A DNA stretch of 64,000 nucleotides from Streptococcus vicugnae (lineage in GTDB: Bacteria > Bacillota > Bacilli > Lactobacillales > Streptococcaceae). Positions 25,070 to 35,437 of the stretch are shown piece after piece. The stretch covers positions 62,001-126,000 of the forward strand of contig NZ_JAEMHW010000001.1 of NCBI RefSeq assembly GCF_016461705.1, given 5' to 3'. The notes below the pieces were generated by a model that searched no databases, had not been told where the DNA came from, and worked only from the letters and a program-made list of their open reading frames with translations. Positions within the stretch are counted from its first letter, which is position 1, and the number at the start of each line of letters is the position of its first letter. Position numbers and translations under genes: made by a program.

Positions 25070-26763
25070 TTATTCTGTTTTTCCTTAACTAATTTGATTA
25101 AATTTAGACGTTTTAAAAAATAAATCAAAGTCAATAGCGTAGCCTTTTTAAAGAAACGCAAGACTAATTTAGCACTGATCGGATAATTAATACTACTTGG
25201 TACCTCAAGTTCTGATGCAAAGAGCATATCATTTGCTTTTTTTGCATCAATCAAAGCAGGTAAACTTGCTTTATTTGGTAGCAAAACAAAATCATAGCGC
25301 TCTTTCCAATTAAAAATTGGAAGAATTTTTTCAAAATCTGAAAGCGTTAGATTGCCTTTGTTATTCCATATTTTTTGCAATCCATCTACCCTAATCCAAT
25401 AAGCCGACCAAGCTTTTTCTATCATAGGATTTTTTATTTCTGCTTCAGAAATATTTAATCTTTCAAAAACTTCTTTATCAATGGCCAATTGACTATCTTT
25501 ATACCTTTCATATAAAAGCATGTCTGGAATGGCTAAACCGACTTTTTTATCATCAAGAAATATTTTCTTAATAGTATCCTCTAATGAAAACATTATCTCA
25601 AGTAGTTCCCTTAAACTATAGGAGTCAACCAATTGATTTAAAAAGAAATCCGAAACATGAATATAGGCTAAGCAATTACCATCGAACACCTTAGAAGAAT
25701 CACTAATAAATTTTTGCCATTCACTAACACTTTCAACATGTGCGTAAGCATAACTAGTAATATCTTCTCGCTGGAACTGTTCTTTTACCTCTTCTAAGGT
25801 TTTATCTGATTCAGCACTAACTAAAGTTATAATATTTTTACGGCTCTTCAAAAAACTAGTCAAAATTTCTACACCATTTCGTGTTGAAAAATGCAGGTGC
25901 AAAATTGTCTTTGAAGGTTGCTTTAGCGTGTTATCAGATTGATTCAAATTTTTATAAGGTAATAAGAAAGATGTAGTCGGCGGCAATATACTAGAAAGAT
26001 GATTAATGATTAAATCACCTGGATACTCACTCTTCTCCTCGATTGCATTTAAGACAAACGGTGCCAAGTGTGCCACATGACTAAAAGACTTAATTTTTAC
26101 AAATGGAATACCTGCCTGCAATATCAAATCTGGTCGAAAAATTGAAACATTTCCAAGTTCCGGTTTACTTGACAAGTCAAGCATAGAACTACAACTGTAA
26201 CCCGCTTTAACTAATTGTTCAGTCAATTCTGATTCATAAGAATCGATAACTTGTTGAACATTCTTATAGCTTTTAACATTTGACCAAAAATCAATAAATG
26301 CTTCACTCTCTACAACCTGCTTTTTAAAAGAGAGAAAATATGATTGCAGATGCTCTGCTACATAACTTCCTCCTTTTATTTTACAAGCAGCATGGTTAGT
26401 TAGTCCCCAAAAATCAACACTAGCATCTGATTCAAATTTTTCAAAAATCTCTTGCATATCCCACAAAGGACCAAAACAAGTATCATTCATCAAAGTTAAA
26501 GAATCAAATGACTTGACATAATCAAAAGAAGATAAAATTGCTTCCTTCCATGCTGCAAAATCATAGCCTTCATTTTGACGTTGAATCACATCATCAATTA
26601 GTTGATTTTCTTGCAATTTCTCAATAGCAGTCTTACTCAAATAACTATTAGAAATAAAACATATTGATGAAAATAAAGGCCTCAACTGTTCAAGTTGATA
26701 AAGAACATGAGGGCTCAGTTCATTAAATTTATTATAATGAACATAAAGTAGCATTCGATTCAT
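25066..26763 (-). CDS. rgpF: Rhamnan synthesis protein RgpF
   Basis: 565 aa. The rhamnan synthesis F domain covers about residues 1-260: LLYVHYNKFNELSPHVLYQ, QNEGYDFAAWKEAIL, LTLMNDTCFGPLWD, VDFWGLTNH, YVAEHLQSYFLSF. The rest is a less conserved domain ending in a basic membrane-proximal tail (LVLRFFKKATLLTLIYFLKR). RgpF is one of the rhamnosyltransferases that extend the polyrhamnose backbone on a lipid carrier in the cytosol. The start codon overlaps the rgpE stop (ATGA). Length is usual for the family. Confidence 0.92.
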   Translation of the reverse strand: MNRMLLYVHYNKFNELSPHVLYQLEQLRPLFSSICFISNSYLSKTAIEKLQENQLIDDVIQRQNEGYDFAAWKEAILSSFDYVKSFDSLTLMNDTCFGPLWDMQEIFEKFESDASVDFWGLTNHAACKIKGGSYVAEHLQSYFLSFKKQVVESEAFIDFWSNVKSYKNVQQVIDSYESELTEQLVKAGYSCSSMLDLSSKPELGNVSIFRPDLILQAGIPFVKIKSFSHVAHLAPFVLNAIEEKSEYPGDLIINHLSSILPPTTSFLLPYKNLNQSDNTLKQPSKTILHLHFSTRNGVEILTSFLKSRKNIITLVSAESDKTLEEVKEQFQREDITSYAYAHVESVSEWQKFISDSSKVFDGNCLAYIHVSDFFLNQLVDSYSLRELLEIMFSLEDTIKKIFLDDKKVGLAIPDMLLYERYKDSQLAIDKEVFERLNISEAEIKNPMIEKAWSAYWIRVDGLQKIWNNKGNLTLSDFEKILPIFNWKERYDFVLLPNKASLPALIDAKKANDMLFASELEVPSSINYPISAKLVLRFFKKATLLTLIYFLKRLNLIKLVKEKQNK

Positions 26764-27776
26764 CGATTTCTCCTGAATAAATTGATTATCTTCGTCGGAA
26801 TTACCCAGCGTTTTGAATGGATAACCTTGTTATACTCGTTCAGCCAATGATTTTTTTCAGCAATTTGGCTTTCTAATTTTTCTTCAGTTGATTTTAATTT
26901 TGCCCTTTCTTCAAGTAATTCATCTAATATTACTTGAGCATTATTTAATTGTGTTGTTAATTCTTGCTGACGACGTGCAATAATTTTTTCACGCTCAGTA
27001 TTTTCAGAGAATAAGTATCGTGTTAATACCTTAAAATCAATTCTTGAATAGTACTTTTCAAGATACTCTTCTTGTGTCTCCTGTAATTTTTCAAAACGCT
27101 CTGATAGCTTTTCAACAGATGTAGGATGTGAGTCCGAACCTTCGTGAAGGCGATAAACAGTAGTCGCTTCTGGTAAAAATGTTAACTCTGTTCTTGTAAA
27201 CAACTCCAGTTGGAGACTAAAAGTATCATCAACTGCGTCAGGAGAAATAGCATTATTTACTTCCAACATCAAGTTGCGATCTACTAACCAAGTCGATGAC
27301 ATTGTCATTCCTCGAAATGCAAGCATCTCCTCGAAACTTGACATTTTTCGAATAATACCATTCTCAATGGCTTTTTTCTGACGTAATTCACCACTCTCAG
27401 AGATAATGTTAAAATCAGAGCAAGACCATTTTGATGCTGTTGATCGTTCTAAGATATCAACCTGCTTTTGAAGTTTGTAAGCATCAATCCAGTAATCGTC
27501 ACCATCACATCGAGCAATGTAATCACCTTGAGCTAACTGACAAATATCAAGCCATGTTTTTGTGATACCTAGATTTTCTTGATGAAAAACAGCCTTAATC
27601 TTATCAGGGTATTGATTCGCATAGCGTTCAATAATCTGAGGAGAATGATCGCTGGAAGCATCGTCAACTAAAATGATTTCATAATCAAAATCACACTTCT
27701 GATTTAAGAAACTCCGAATAGCCTCTTCTATCCATGCCTCCTTATTATAATTTGTACAAATAATAGATACTTTCAT
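26760..27776 (-). CDS. rgpE: Glycosyltransferase RgpE
   Basis: 338 aa, GT2. The GT-A part (1-230) has VSIICTNYNKEAWIEEAIRS, YEIILVDDASSDHSP, ARCDGDDYWID and DDTFSLQLEL. Residues about 260-315 are highly charged and heptad-like (ARRQQELTTQLNNAQVILDE...EERAKLKSTEEKLESQ), a predicted coiled coil that may join it to other transferases. In S. mutans RgpE is implicated in adding the glucose side chain; here the acceptor is inferred. It lies 27 nt after rgpD. Confidence 0.88.
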   Translation of the reverse strand: MKVSIICTNYNKEAWIEEAIRSFLNQKCDFDYEIILVDDASSDHSPQIIERYANQYPDKIKAVFHQENLGITKTWLDICQLAQGDYIARCDGDDYWIDAYKLQKQVDILERSTASKWSCSDFNIISESGELRQKKAIENGIIRKMSSFEEMLAFRGMTMSSTWLVDRNLMLEVNNAISPDAVDDTFSLQLELFTRTELTFLPEATTVYRLHEGSDSHPTSVEKLSERFEKLQETQEEYLEKYYSRIDFKVLTRYLFSENTEREKIIARRQQELTTQLNNAQVILDELLEERAKLKSTEEKLESQIAEKNHWLNEYNKVIHSKRWVIPTKIINLFRRNR

Positions 27777-27803
27777 TCCTTACCTCATTACTGAACCATT
27801 ATT

Positions 27804-29012
27804 TTAAAAATCCCATTGACCATTACGTTGAATCAAACCAGTTGCCGAATCAACTTCAGATTCATTATTATAATCAAGGTCATCACGTGTTAATAATATA
27901 ATTGGTGATTTTTCAGCTGGGACAAATCCAATCATTTGCCCATCTTTATCTCGGATTGTCACTTCCAATTTCAATTTCAAATCATTAACATTTGGAATAT
28001 GACATGTATATTTAACCGTTTTTTTACCTGAACCTTGTGTCATATGCTCTTTTGAATTATCATTATAAATCCAAATATTGCGATCAATATCTGTAAATGA
28101 TAACGCCACATAAGTGTCCATATCTTGAAGCATATTGTAGTTAACTTCAAAAGAAATTTCATCTTTTGGTGTTAGGCGTTTTTCAGACAACAATTTAATA
28201 GAAATATCAGAGATTTTTTCATCCCCTTCGACTTCACGTTCTTCTTGAACATTGTCATCATATTCTTTTTCAGTATTATCGTAACTATACTGGTTAGCAA
28301 CATCATAAGGGTTACCGTATGCCTTAACCAAACCATTTTCAATTAGAACTGCACGGTTACAATATTTCTTAACTGCTCCCATATCATGAGTAACTAGAAT
28401 AGTTGTCTTACCACTTTCTTTACGTTCTAGGAAGTAATCGTTACATTTACGTTGGAAAGCTTCGTCACCTACGGCAAGAACCTCGTCAAGGATAAGAACA
28501 TCTCCTTGTGCTTTAATGGCTACTGAAAAGGCTAAGCGAACTTGCATACCACTTGAGTAATTTTTAAGTTTTTGGTTCATGAAATCTTCAAGTTCTGCAA
28601 ACTCAACGATGTCATCGTACATAGCATCAATCTCTTCAGTAGTAAATCCAAGCATGGCACCATTCATATAGACATTTTCACGTCCAGTCAGTTCAGGGTT
28701 AAAACCAACACCGAGTTCAATAAATGAAACCATTTTACCATTCACTGTAACAGAACCTTTTTCAGGAACGTAGATTTGGGAAATGATTTTTAAAAGTGTT
28801 GATTTTCCTGAACCATTACGACCAACGATTCCGAAAAAATCACCTTTGTGAACATCGAATGAAATGTCTTTCAAGACATGTTGTTCTCGATACCCTTTTA
28901 CCCCTTTAAATCTATTAACAAGGGCTGTTCGTAAACTATGTGTTGCTTCCGTTGGTAATTTAAAATATTTACTAACATGATCAACTTTTACTGCAATTTC
29001 TTTATCTGACAT
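27804..29012 (-). CDS. rgpD: Polysaccharide ABC exporter, ATP-binding subunit RgpD
   Basis: 402 aa. ABC domain (about 1-250): Walker A GRNGSGKST, signature YSSGMQVRLAF, Walker B VLILDEVLAVGD, and the switch His in VTHDMGA. It has a C-terminal extension of about 140 residues with beta-rich character (SFEVNYNMLQDMDTYVALSF, IPNVNDLKLKLEVTI), as in Wzt-type exporters where this domain recognises the finished glycan. With RgpC it exports the lipid-linked polyrhamnose. The gene overlaps rgpC by 1 nt (TAATG), which suggests coupled translation. Confidence 0.95.
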   Translation of the reverse strand: MSDKEIAVKVDHVSKYFKLPTEATHSLRTALVNRFKGVKGYREQHVLKDISFDVHKGDFFGIVGRNGSGKSTLLKIISQIYVPEKGSVTVNGKMVSFIELGVGFNPELTGRENVYMNGAMLGFTTEEIDAMYDDIVEFAELEDFMNQKLKNYSSGMQVRLAFSVAIKAQGDVLILDEVLAVGDEAFQRKCNDYFLERKESGKTTILVTHDMGAVKKYCNRAVLIENGLVKAYGNPYDVANQYSYDNTEKEYDDNVQEEREVEGDEKISDISIKLLSEKRLTPKDEISFEVNYNMLQDMDTYVALSFTDIDRNIWIYNDNSKEHMTQGSGKKTVKYTCHIPNVNDLKLKLEVTIRDKDGQMIGFVPAEKSPIILLTRDDLDYNNESEVDSATGLIQRNGQWDF

Positions 29013-29818
29013 TATAGAATCTCCGCAAATTTCTTAGCATGCTTATGGAAAATATAATAACCAATTGCAAATACCACAAATGGAATTAGGTATGGCACAA
29101 GTGCAATGATATTATTATTAATCAATTCCCATCCACGCATATTTCCTGAATAAACGATAAAATGACGCATATCTTGAATAATTTGAGCAATCGGATTTAG
29201 CATCATAATCTTACCAATAGTCAAGTGTTTACGCTGCAAAATAAATGTCAATGAATAGATAATAGGTGTACCATACATACCAGCTTGAAGAATTACTTCC
29301 CAAATTGGTCCTAAATCACGATATTTAACAAATAAAGTTGACAATATAAATGCAACACCAGCAGCTAAAGCAAACAATTCAATAAACAATGGAATAATAA
29401 CTAAGAATCCAAAATTTGGATGAATACCATTTAACAAAGCGAAAACAAAAACGACCACCATATTAATGGCATAGTTGATTGCTGCTCCAACAACTGAAGA
29501 AATGACAATAATTTCTTTTGAAAAGTTTAATTTACGCAGTAAATCCCCACGCGCAACAATTGAAAGCATTCCCATGTTAGTTGCTTCAGCAAAGAAGTTC
29601 CATGTCACCATACCAATTAACAAACCGATAGCATAGTGAGGAGTACCATCATCAAAACGCAAGAAACGGACAAATACTAAATACATAATTGTAAAAAGCA
29701 TCAATGGTTTTAAAATTGACCACAAATGTCCAATTAAACTACCTTGATAGCGCAGTTTAAAGTCTGTTTTTACCATTTCTTTTAATAAGATTTTATTTTC
29801 TTTACTAAAGAACTTCAT
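29012..29818 (-). CDS. rgpC: Polysaccharide ABC exporter, permease RgpC
   Basis: 268 aa ABC-2-type permease with six membrane helices. It starts with a cytosolic amphipathic stretch (FFSKENKILLKEMVKTDFKLRYQG) and ends KFAEIL. LRYQGSLIGHLWSILKPL and NPIAQIIQDMRHFIVY are typical of the Wzm/TagG family. It forms the membrane channel for the rhamnan with RgpD. It overlaps rgpB by 4 nt and rgpD by 1 nt, giving a compact, coupled operon. Confidence 0.95.
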   Translation of the reverse strand: MKFFSKENKILLKEMVKTDFKLRYQGSLIGHLWSILKPLMLFTIMYLVFVRFLRFDDGTPHYAIGLLIGMVTWNFFAEATNMGMLSIVARGDLLRKLNFSKEIIVISSVVGAAINYAINMVVVFVFALLNGIHPNFGFLVIIPLFIELFALAAGVAFILSTLFVKYRDLGPIWEVILQAGMYGTPIIYSLTFILQRKHLTIGKIMMLNPIAQIIQDMRHFIVYSGNMRGWELINNNIIALVPYLIPFVVFAIGYYIFHKHAKKFAEIL

Positions 29819-30750
29819 TTATTTCTCCTATAACCAAATTTGGTAATAATTAATGTTCTAAACACAAATGTATGAAAAGTACGGTTTTTTCGTAACCCAT
29901 ATTTATTCAAAGTTTTAATCCTTTGAATAAAAGATTTATCCATAATGGTTACGAAATTTTCAACCAAGTCTCTTTTTTCAGGGGTCAATGCTAAATCTAA
30001 TAAAAAACGTGCTTGAGTTTGACTAGCATTAATCAACCACCAATATTTTTCGACTAGTTTATGCGGCTTAATCCAATTTTTCATGCGTTTAGTCCATGTA
30101 CGCGCCCCTAATACATTAGCATCATGTTGACGATACAATTCCGTTGGGTAATCAACATAAGCAAGATTACCTAAAGCGCTAGCAAGTAAAGCAAGATACC
30201 AATCGTGCATCAACAAATCATCTGTTGATGTCCACAATTCAGCCAATGTATGATTTATCATTGCTGTACCGCCAGTTACTGTGTTTTCAGTCAATTCTTG
30301 AACCAACTCAGTATTAGCATGATCAGACTGTGTTTTAATCATACTTTCATGTAAAACATTTAAATCTCGATCAACAATTTTCAAATCTGTATAAACCAAT
30401 AAAGGTTTCTGACTATCATACTTTTGTGCTTCTTCTAAAGTAACTGCCAATTTATCTTCTAACCAAATATCATCTTGATCAGAAAAGAAATAGTAATCAG
30501 CTTTGCTATGTTTTAAAAGGGTATAAAAGTTTTTAATAACGCCAAAATTTTTACGATTGTCAGCATTAATAAAAACAATACGTGAGTCAAGCTGCGCATA
30601 GTGCTTAATAATTTCGGGTGTCGTATCACTAGAGCCATCATCACGAATATATAAATTCCAGTCTTTGACTGTTTGATTTTGAATACTTTCAATCTGTTCA
30701 GCCAAAAATTGTTCACCATTGTAGGTGGACATGAGAATATTAATTTTCAT
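29815..30750 (-). CDS. rgpB: Rhamnosyltransferase RgpB
   Basis: 311 aa GT2: INILMSTYNGEQFLAEQIES, WNLYIRDDGSSDTTPEI, FFSDQDDIW (DXD-type, near residue 92), TGGTAMINHTL, MHDWYLALLASALG and YRQHDANVLG near 215. These are the motifs of RgpB, which adds early rhamnose residues to the lipid-linked primer in the cytosol from dTDP-rhamnose. It overlaps rgpA by 11 nt. Confidence 0.93.
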   Translation of the reverse strand: MKINILMSTYNGEQFLAEQIESIQNQTVKDWNLYIRDDGSSDTTPEIIKHYAQLDSRIVFINADNRKNFGVIKNFYTLLKHSKADYYFFSDQDDIWLEDKLAVTLEEAQKYDSQKPLLVYTDLKIVDRDLNVLHESMIKTQSDHANTELVQELTENTVTGGTAMINHTLAELWTSTDDLLMHDWYLALLASALGNLAYVDYPTELYRQHDANVLGARTWTKRMKNWIKPHKLVEKYWWLINASQTQARFLLDLALTPEKRDLVENFVTIMDKSFIQRIKTLNKYGLRKNRTFHTFVFRTLIITKFGYRRNK

Positions 30751-31894
30751 TTAAAAACAGTTCCTCATACTCTCCTACGATTTTTTCCCATGTGTAATTT
30801 TGCTTAACAATAGCACGCGCACGATTGCCATATCCTGTAAAATCATAATGTCCATCAGCATCATTAATCAAACATGAGAGATTACCTGATGTTTTATTCC
30901 AATAAAAAGCGCTGTGTCCAGCTACAGACTTATTGAAGGAAACATCAAGGACAAGATTTAATTTAGTATGACCTAAAGCTTCTAACAAGCCTGGATTTGT
31001 TCCGCCAACCTCATGACCATGGATATAGGCAAAGGCATTCTCACGAATATAATTGAGTAAATCACGATCATAAACAGTGCCAACAAACTTAACTCTGTGG
31101 TCGCGTTCAAAATTTGTTAAGTGCTTCAATTTTTCAAAATAGCTACTATTTTTATGGTTAGAAATAATAATCAAATCACGTCTAGTGTTCGATTTCATAA
31201 ACTCACGAATAGCTGTTTCATAATTATTTTCTGGCACAAAACGACCAACAATTAGATAGTAGCCATTTTCTTTGGTTTGCCAGTTATCAAAACACTTTCT
31301 TACCTTATAATCATCTGCTGTTAAAGTTGATTTTTTCAAATCCGTTCCATAAGCAATGAAACGTGTCTTAGCCCCCGGATAAGACTCCTTAATATAAGTC
31401 TCGATACCGATATTATCTGAAATCACTAAATCAGCAGTCTTAGCCATAGCTTTTTCAGCATATTTTAAATAAGCTTGAACTGGTTTCGACCATTTTGAGC
31501 GTTTCCACTCAAGACCATCTGGATTCACATAGATTTTTCCACCTAGAGCATGAATTTTCTTTGCAAAAGGTGCAATAAATGCCCCAATTGTGTTACCCAA
31601 AATATAAAAAATAGGGTGTTCAATACCAGATCTTTTTACCATTTGAAGTCCATAAGTAATTGCCATCATATCATAAGCAATCACTCGTGCTGGACCAATT
31701 TTAGGTGCCTTGATGGTAAAACAATCTGCGCCCTCATATTTAAAATGCGTATGATGTTTATCATCACTTAAACAAGCGACGTGATAAACAATATCTGAGC
31801 TCTGCTTATTTTTTACCAACTCCTCAACAAAAGTCTCAAAGCCACCATACTTTGCAGGCAAACCTCGACTTCCGATGATGAATACATGTTGCAT
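30740..31894 (-). CDS. rgpA: Rhamnosyltransferase RgpA (DUF1972/GT4)
   Basis: 384 aa from the ATG at 31892-31894, chosen because GGAGAAG lies 6 nt upstream; in-frame codons further up lack one. It starts MQHVFIIGSRGLPAKYGGFE, the DUF1972 signature of GT4 rhamnosyltransferases, and has a C-terminal donor domain (YLIVGRFVPENNYETAIREF, VKFVGTVYDRDLL, HGHEVGGTNPGLLEALGH). It starts rhamnan assembly by adding the first rhamnose to the lipid-linked sugar. First gene of the cluster with its own promoter. dTDP-rhamnose synthesis genes (rmlABCD) and rgpG are not in the window. Confidence 0.94.
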   Translation of the reverse strand: MQHVFIIGSRGLPAKYGGFETFVEELVKNKQSSDIVYHVACLSDDKHHTHFKYEGADCFTIKAPKIGPARVIAYDMMAITYGLQMVKRSGIEHPIFYILGNTIGAFIAPFAKKIHALGGKIYVNPDGLEWKRSKWSKPVQAYLKYAEKAMAKTADLVISDNIGIETYIKESYPGAKTRFIAYGTDLKKSTLTADDYKVRKCFDNWQTKENGYYLIVGRFVPENNYETAIREFMKSNTRRDLIIISNHKNSSYFEKLKHLTNFERDHRVKFVGTVYDRDLLNYIRENAFAYIHGHEVGGTNPGLLEALGHTKLNLVLDVSFNKSVAGHSAFYWNKTSGNLSCLINDADGHYDFTGYGNRARAIVKQNYTWEKIVGEYEELFLNEN

Positions 31895-31929
31895 GGCACA
31901 CTTCTCCATTCTAAAATACAATCAAAAAT

Positions 31930-31958
31930 ATTATACCATATTTTACATAAGCTGGCGA
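31930..31958 (-). promoter_or_regulatory. Promoter of the rgp operon
   Basis: Minus strand TCGCCA (31953-31958), 17 nt, TATAAT (31930-31935), with TGG before the -10 giving an extended -10. It drives rgpA and probably genes down to the terminator at about 16.2 kb; no internal terminator is obvious between. Confidence 0.65.
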
Positions 31959-32001
31959 TGGAAAAACGAAAGTAGCTAGAGCATACGGCTATCAAAGAAT
32001 C

Positions 32002-32030
32002 AAAAAAACACCAGCATTTCTGCTGGTGTT
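32002..32030 (-). terminator. Intrinsic terminator after the dnaG-rpoD-DUF59 transcript
   Basis: Minus strand AACACCAGCA and TGCTGGTGTT form a perfect 10-bp stem with a GAAA loop and run into T. Confidence 0.92.
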
Positions 32031-32035
32031 CAATA

Positions 32036-32371
32036 TTATCTAATTCCCAAAGCAATGCGGGCATAACGACTCATTTTATCAACTGTCCAAGCTGGGTACC
32101 AGACCAATTTAACTTCGGTATTAGTAACCTCAGGAATCTCACGCATTGCATCGTGAATCTGATCGGTAAGAAGATCTGCTAGTGGGCATCCCATTGTTGT
32201 TAGGGTCATATCAATTTCTGTATGTCCATTTTGCTCAAATCGGATTTCATAAACAAGCCCCAAATTAACAATATCAATCCCTAGTTCAGGGTCGATAACT
32301 GTTTCCAAAGTTTCAAGAATACGATCTTTAATCTTTGCGACATCTTCTTCTGTATATTTTTGTTCAGACAT
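32036..32371 (-). CDS. DUF59/MIP18-family iron-sulfur assembly factor
   Basis: 111 aa. The MIP18 core is clear: DPELGIDIVNLGLVYEIRF and MTLTTMGCPLADLLTDQIHDAM with a conserved Cys, and VKLVWYPAWTVDKMSRYARIALGI at the end. Proteins of this family (SufT-like) help load Fe-S clusters. It follows rpoD by 21 nt and precedes a strong terminator, the common streptococcal order dnaG-rpoD-DUF59. Confidence 0.88.
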   Translation of the reverse strand: MSEQKYTEEDVAKIKDRILETLETVIDPELGIDIVNLGLVYEIRFEQNGHTEIDMTLTTMGCPLADLLTDQIHDAMREIPEVTNTEVKLVWYPAWTVDKMSRYARIALGIR

Positions 32372-32392
32372 AAGCGAACCTCTTGACTATTT

Positions 32393-33502
32393 TTAATCTT
32401 CGATAAAATCACGGAGCTGTTTGCTACGGCTCGGATGGCGAAGTTTGCGAAGTGCTTTAGCTTCAATCTGACGAATACGTTCACGCGTCACATTGAAGAC
32501 TTTACCAACATCTTCCAATGTACGCATTTTACCATCATCAAGACCAAAACGCAAGCGCAAGACGTTCTCTTCACGGTCAGTCAATGTGTCTAAAACTTCA
32601 TCAAGTTGTTCACGAAGAACAACACGAGTTGTATAGTCTACTGGATTTTCAATAACTTCATCTTCAATGAAATCTCCAAGATGGCTATCATCTTCTTCAC
32701 CGATAGGTGTTTCCAAAGAAACAGGTTCTTGGGCAATTTTCAAGATTTCACGAACTTTATCAGGAGTCATATCCATACGTTCAGCAATTTGTTCTGGTGT
32801 TGGATCTTGTCCAAGTTCCTGTAGAAGGTTACGTTGTTCACGAACAAGTTTGTTAATTGTTTCAACCATGTGTACTGGGATACGGATTGTACGAGCTTGG
32901 TCAGCAATCGCACGTGTGATTGCTTGACGAATCCACCATGTAGCATAAGTTGAGAATTTGAAACCTTTTGAGTAGTCAAATTTATCAACAGCTTTCATCA
33001 ATCCCATATTTCCTTCTTGGATAAGATCGAGGAATTGCATACCACGCCCAACATAACGTTTAGCAATAGAAACAACCAAACGCAAGTTAGCTTCTGCCAA
33101 ACGTTGTTTAGCTTGAAGATCACCTGCTGCTACTGCAACAGCTAATTCTTTTTCTTCTTCACTTGACAACAAAGGCACAACCCCAATTTCTTTAAGGTAC
33201 ATACGAACTGGGTCATTAACCTTAGCAGAATTACTTCCAAGCAATTCTTCATCAGTCAATTCCTCTGGTTTTGGTTCTTCAACAACATATTTTGTTGATG
33301 GATTACCTTCTTTATCAGTAATTGAAATACCACCGTCTGTCAAACGTTCCAAAAGATCATCGATTTGATCAGCATCCAATGAAAATGGAATAACCAATTT
33401 TTCTGTCACTTCATCATCGACAGCTGTTCCGTTCTTTTTATGGTTACGAATAAATTCTGCAACTTGAACATTAAAAGTAGTAATTTCTTTTTCTTTTGCC
33501 AT
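32393..33502 (-). CDS. rpoD: RNA polymerase primary sigma factor
   Basis: 369 aa, the short Firmicute form of sigma-A. An N-terminal 1.1-like part is followed by region 1.2 ([11 protein letters not shown], about 97), region 2 ([36 protein letters not shown] with the -10 contact helix), region 3 ([18 protein letters not shown]), region 4.1, and 4.2 with the -35 helix [20 protein letters not shown]. It is translated 8 nt after dnaG on the minus strand, the macromolecular synthesis arrangement. The consensus promoters in this window are what this factor recognises. Confidence 0.98.
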   Translation of the reverse strand: MAKEKEITTFNVQVAEFIRNHKKNGTAVDDEVTEKLVIPFSLDADQIDDLLERLTDGGISITDKEGNPSTKYVVEEPKPEELTDEELLGSNSAKVNDPVRMYLKEIGVVPLLSSEEEKELAVAVAAGDLQAKQRLAEANLRLVVSIAKRYVGRGMQFLDLIQEGNMGLMKAVDKFDYSKGFKFSTYATWWIRQAITRAIADQARTIRIPVHMVETINKLVREQRNLLQELGQDPTPEQIAERMDMTPDKVREILKIAQEPVSLETPIGEEDDSHLGDFIEDEVIENPVDYTTRVVLREQLDEVLDTLTDREENVLRLRFGLDDGKMRTLEDVGKVFNVTRERIRQIEAKALRKLRHPSRSKQLRDFIED

Positions 33503-33510
33503 ATTTTCCT

Positions 33511-35292
33511 CTATTCCATATTTCTTTTTTGGGCAATGAGATTTTCCAAAACCGCTAAAGCTGCGTCAACATCCCCAAGATTGCTAGATTCACGAATTAA
33601 TTTACTTTGTTTTTGCAAATCCCTCTCTTGAAGCAAGTGGTTACGTTTCTGAATAATTTCTTCAACCTCGTTAGGCCCAACATCATCTGGTAGATTTTCC
33701 TCTAATACTTGATAATACATCTGCCGCGTTCGATCATCCAACTGCGCTAAATCATATGAAGAAACCTCCCCCTGCTGCACTAATAAATTATAGATTGTCT
33801 GCAGCTCTTGGGTATCAAAAGTAAATTCTTCTCGATTTCTAAATTCATTAAGAAGATAATCATGCGTCAATAACCTTTGCATCAACTGACTTTCTGCTTT
33901 AATAATCGCAGAGATATTCTTTGATATCGGTAATTCAACAACCGTCACTCTTTGTTTAGCTGCTTCTGATTGAAGAACTGAGCGATTTTGAAGTCGCTGG
34001 CTATTTACCGATTGCTCAACTTGATAATAATCAAAGTCAGGCAATAAATCAGCCACCATATTAATATACGAATTTTGTGCCGTAATCGATGGTGATTGAG
34101 CAATGATTTTTGAAATCTTCTCTACATAAGCAATTTCAGCCTGAAGATTATCACTGTTTTCCGGTTTTAAGTACTGAATAAAGAATTCTGTACTACTAAT
34201 CCGACTATTTTCAAGCAAGTTTGCTAAAGCTTGTGGAGAATTCTTTTGAATGAATTCATCCGGGTCCATCTGATCTGGAACTCGCACAATTTCAACATTA
34301 AAATCTTTTAAAAGTTCCAAAGACTTAGCAATCGCATTTTGTCCTGCATTATCACCATCATATGTCAAAATAACTTTTTTAGCATAACGCCTTAAATGCC
34401 TTACATGCTCTGAGGTCAAAGCCGTCCCCATCGAAGCAACAGCATTTTCAATACCAGCTCGATAAGCCGCAATGACATCCATAAAACCTTCCATTAAATA
34501 GACTTCATGTTTTTTCGACATTACAGGTCTCGCCTTATCTAGATGATACAACTCATAAGACTTATTAAATAAAGCGGTTGACCTAGTATTCTTATACTTA
34601 GCCTGCTTATTCTCTAAATCTTCTTTGGTCCAAACACGACCTGAAAAGGCAACAACTTGACCACTATCATCCGTCAGAGGAAACATGATTCGATTTTGAA
34701 AAGCATCATAAACGCGATTCGTGCGCTCAGACAAATTAAAAAGACCTGAAGCCATCAAAGCATTCTCTTCGTATCGTTTTGCAAGAGATTGATAAAGAAA
34801 ATCAGGCTCATTTGGCGACAATCCAATGTTAAAATAATCAATCAATTCATCTGTTAAACCACGCTGGGCTAAATAAGCTTTCGCTTCTTGACCTTCCTTA
34901 GTCGTTTTCAAAACAGCATTGTAAAACTTAGCCGCATCCTTATGAATATCAATAAGAACTTGGTTAGGATTTTGCGGTTTTGCTTGTGCTTGCTGTGTTT
35001 CAACCTGCAAAGGAATTCCAGCACGTTCAGCGACACGATGAACACTCTCTAAAAAACTAATCTGATGATATTCCTCTAAAAACTTGTAAACATCCCCAGA
35101 TTTTCCGCAACCAAAACAATGAAAAAACTGCTTGTCTTCAATAACATTAAAAGACGGTGTTTTTTCCTTATGAAACGGACAAAGTCCAATGTAGTTGCGA
35201 CCTGCACGTGTAAGATTGACCACTTCGCCAATAACATCAACAATATTAACGCTATTTTTTATCTCGGTAATTAACTCTCTGTCAATCGCCAA
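33511..35292 (-). CDS. dnaG: DNA primase
   Basis: 593 aa from a TTG at 35290-35292. GGAGGTGG lies 4 nt before it and the protein then begins (M)[20 protein letters not shown], as in other primases; the frame is open upstream but lacks a ribosome-binding site. Domains: CHC2 zinc ribbon ([24 protein letters not shown]; about 38-65), TOPRIM ([30 protein letters not shown]; about 255-350) and a C-terminal helicase-binding region. It makes RNA primers at the replication fork. First gene of dnaG-rpoD-DUF59. Confidence 0.96.
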   Translation of the reverse strand: MAIDRELITEIKNSVNIVDVIGEVVNLTRAGRNYIGLCPFHKEKTPSFNVIEDKQFFHCFGCGKSGDVYKFLEEYHQISFLESVHRVAERAGIPLQVETQQAQAKPQNPNQVLIDIHKDAAKFYNAVLKTTKEGQEAKAYLAQRGLTDELIDYFNIGLSPNEPDFLYQSLAKRYEENALMASGLFNLSERTNRVYDAFQNRIMFPLTDDSGQVVAFSGRVWTKEDLENKQAKYKNTRSTALFNKSYELYHLDKARPVMSKKHEVYLMEGFMDVIAAYRAGIENAVASMGTALTSEHVRHLRRYAKKVILTYDGDNAGQNAIAKSLELLKDFNVEIVRVPDQMDPDEFIQKNSPQALANLLENSRISSTEFFIQYLKPENSDNLQAEIAYVEKISKIIAQSPSITAQNSYINMVADLLPDFDYYQVEQSVNSQRLQNRSVLQSEAAKQRVTVVELPISKNISAIIKAESQLMQRLLTHDYLLNEFRNREEFTFDTQELQTIYNLLVQQGEVSSYDLAQLDDRTRQMYYQVLEENLPDDVGPNEVEEIIQKRNHLLQERDLQKQSKLIRESSNLGDVDAALAVLENLIAQKRNME

Positions 35293-35335
35293 AAGACCAC
35301 CTCCACGCACTATTCCCATTTTAGTTTTGTATTTC

Positions 35336-35364
35336 ATTATAACATTTTGAATGCGATTTGTAAA
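35336..35364 (-). promoter_or_regulatory. Promoter of dnaG-rpoD
   Basis: Minus strand TTTACA (35359-35364), 17 nt, TATAAT (35336-35341), about 45 nt before the TTG start. Confidence 0.8.
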
Positions 35365-35395
35365 TTCTCAAAAATCGGACTTTATGAAAGATTTT

Positions 35396-35404
35396 TGGTA
35401 TAAT
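35396..35404 (+). promoter_or_regulatory. Extended -10 promoter of mscL
   Basis: TGGTATAAT (TG-N-TATAAT) about 33 nt before the mscL ATG. The -35 region is weak. Divergent from the dnaG promoter with no overlap. Confidence 0.6.
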
Positions 35405-35437
35405 GGTACTAACAAAAATATATTGGAGGTTTTTCAA

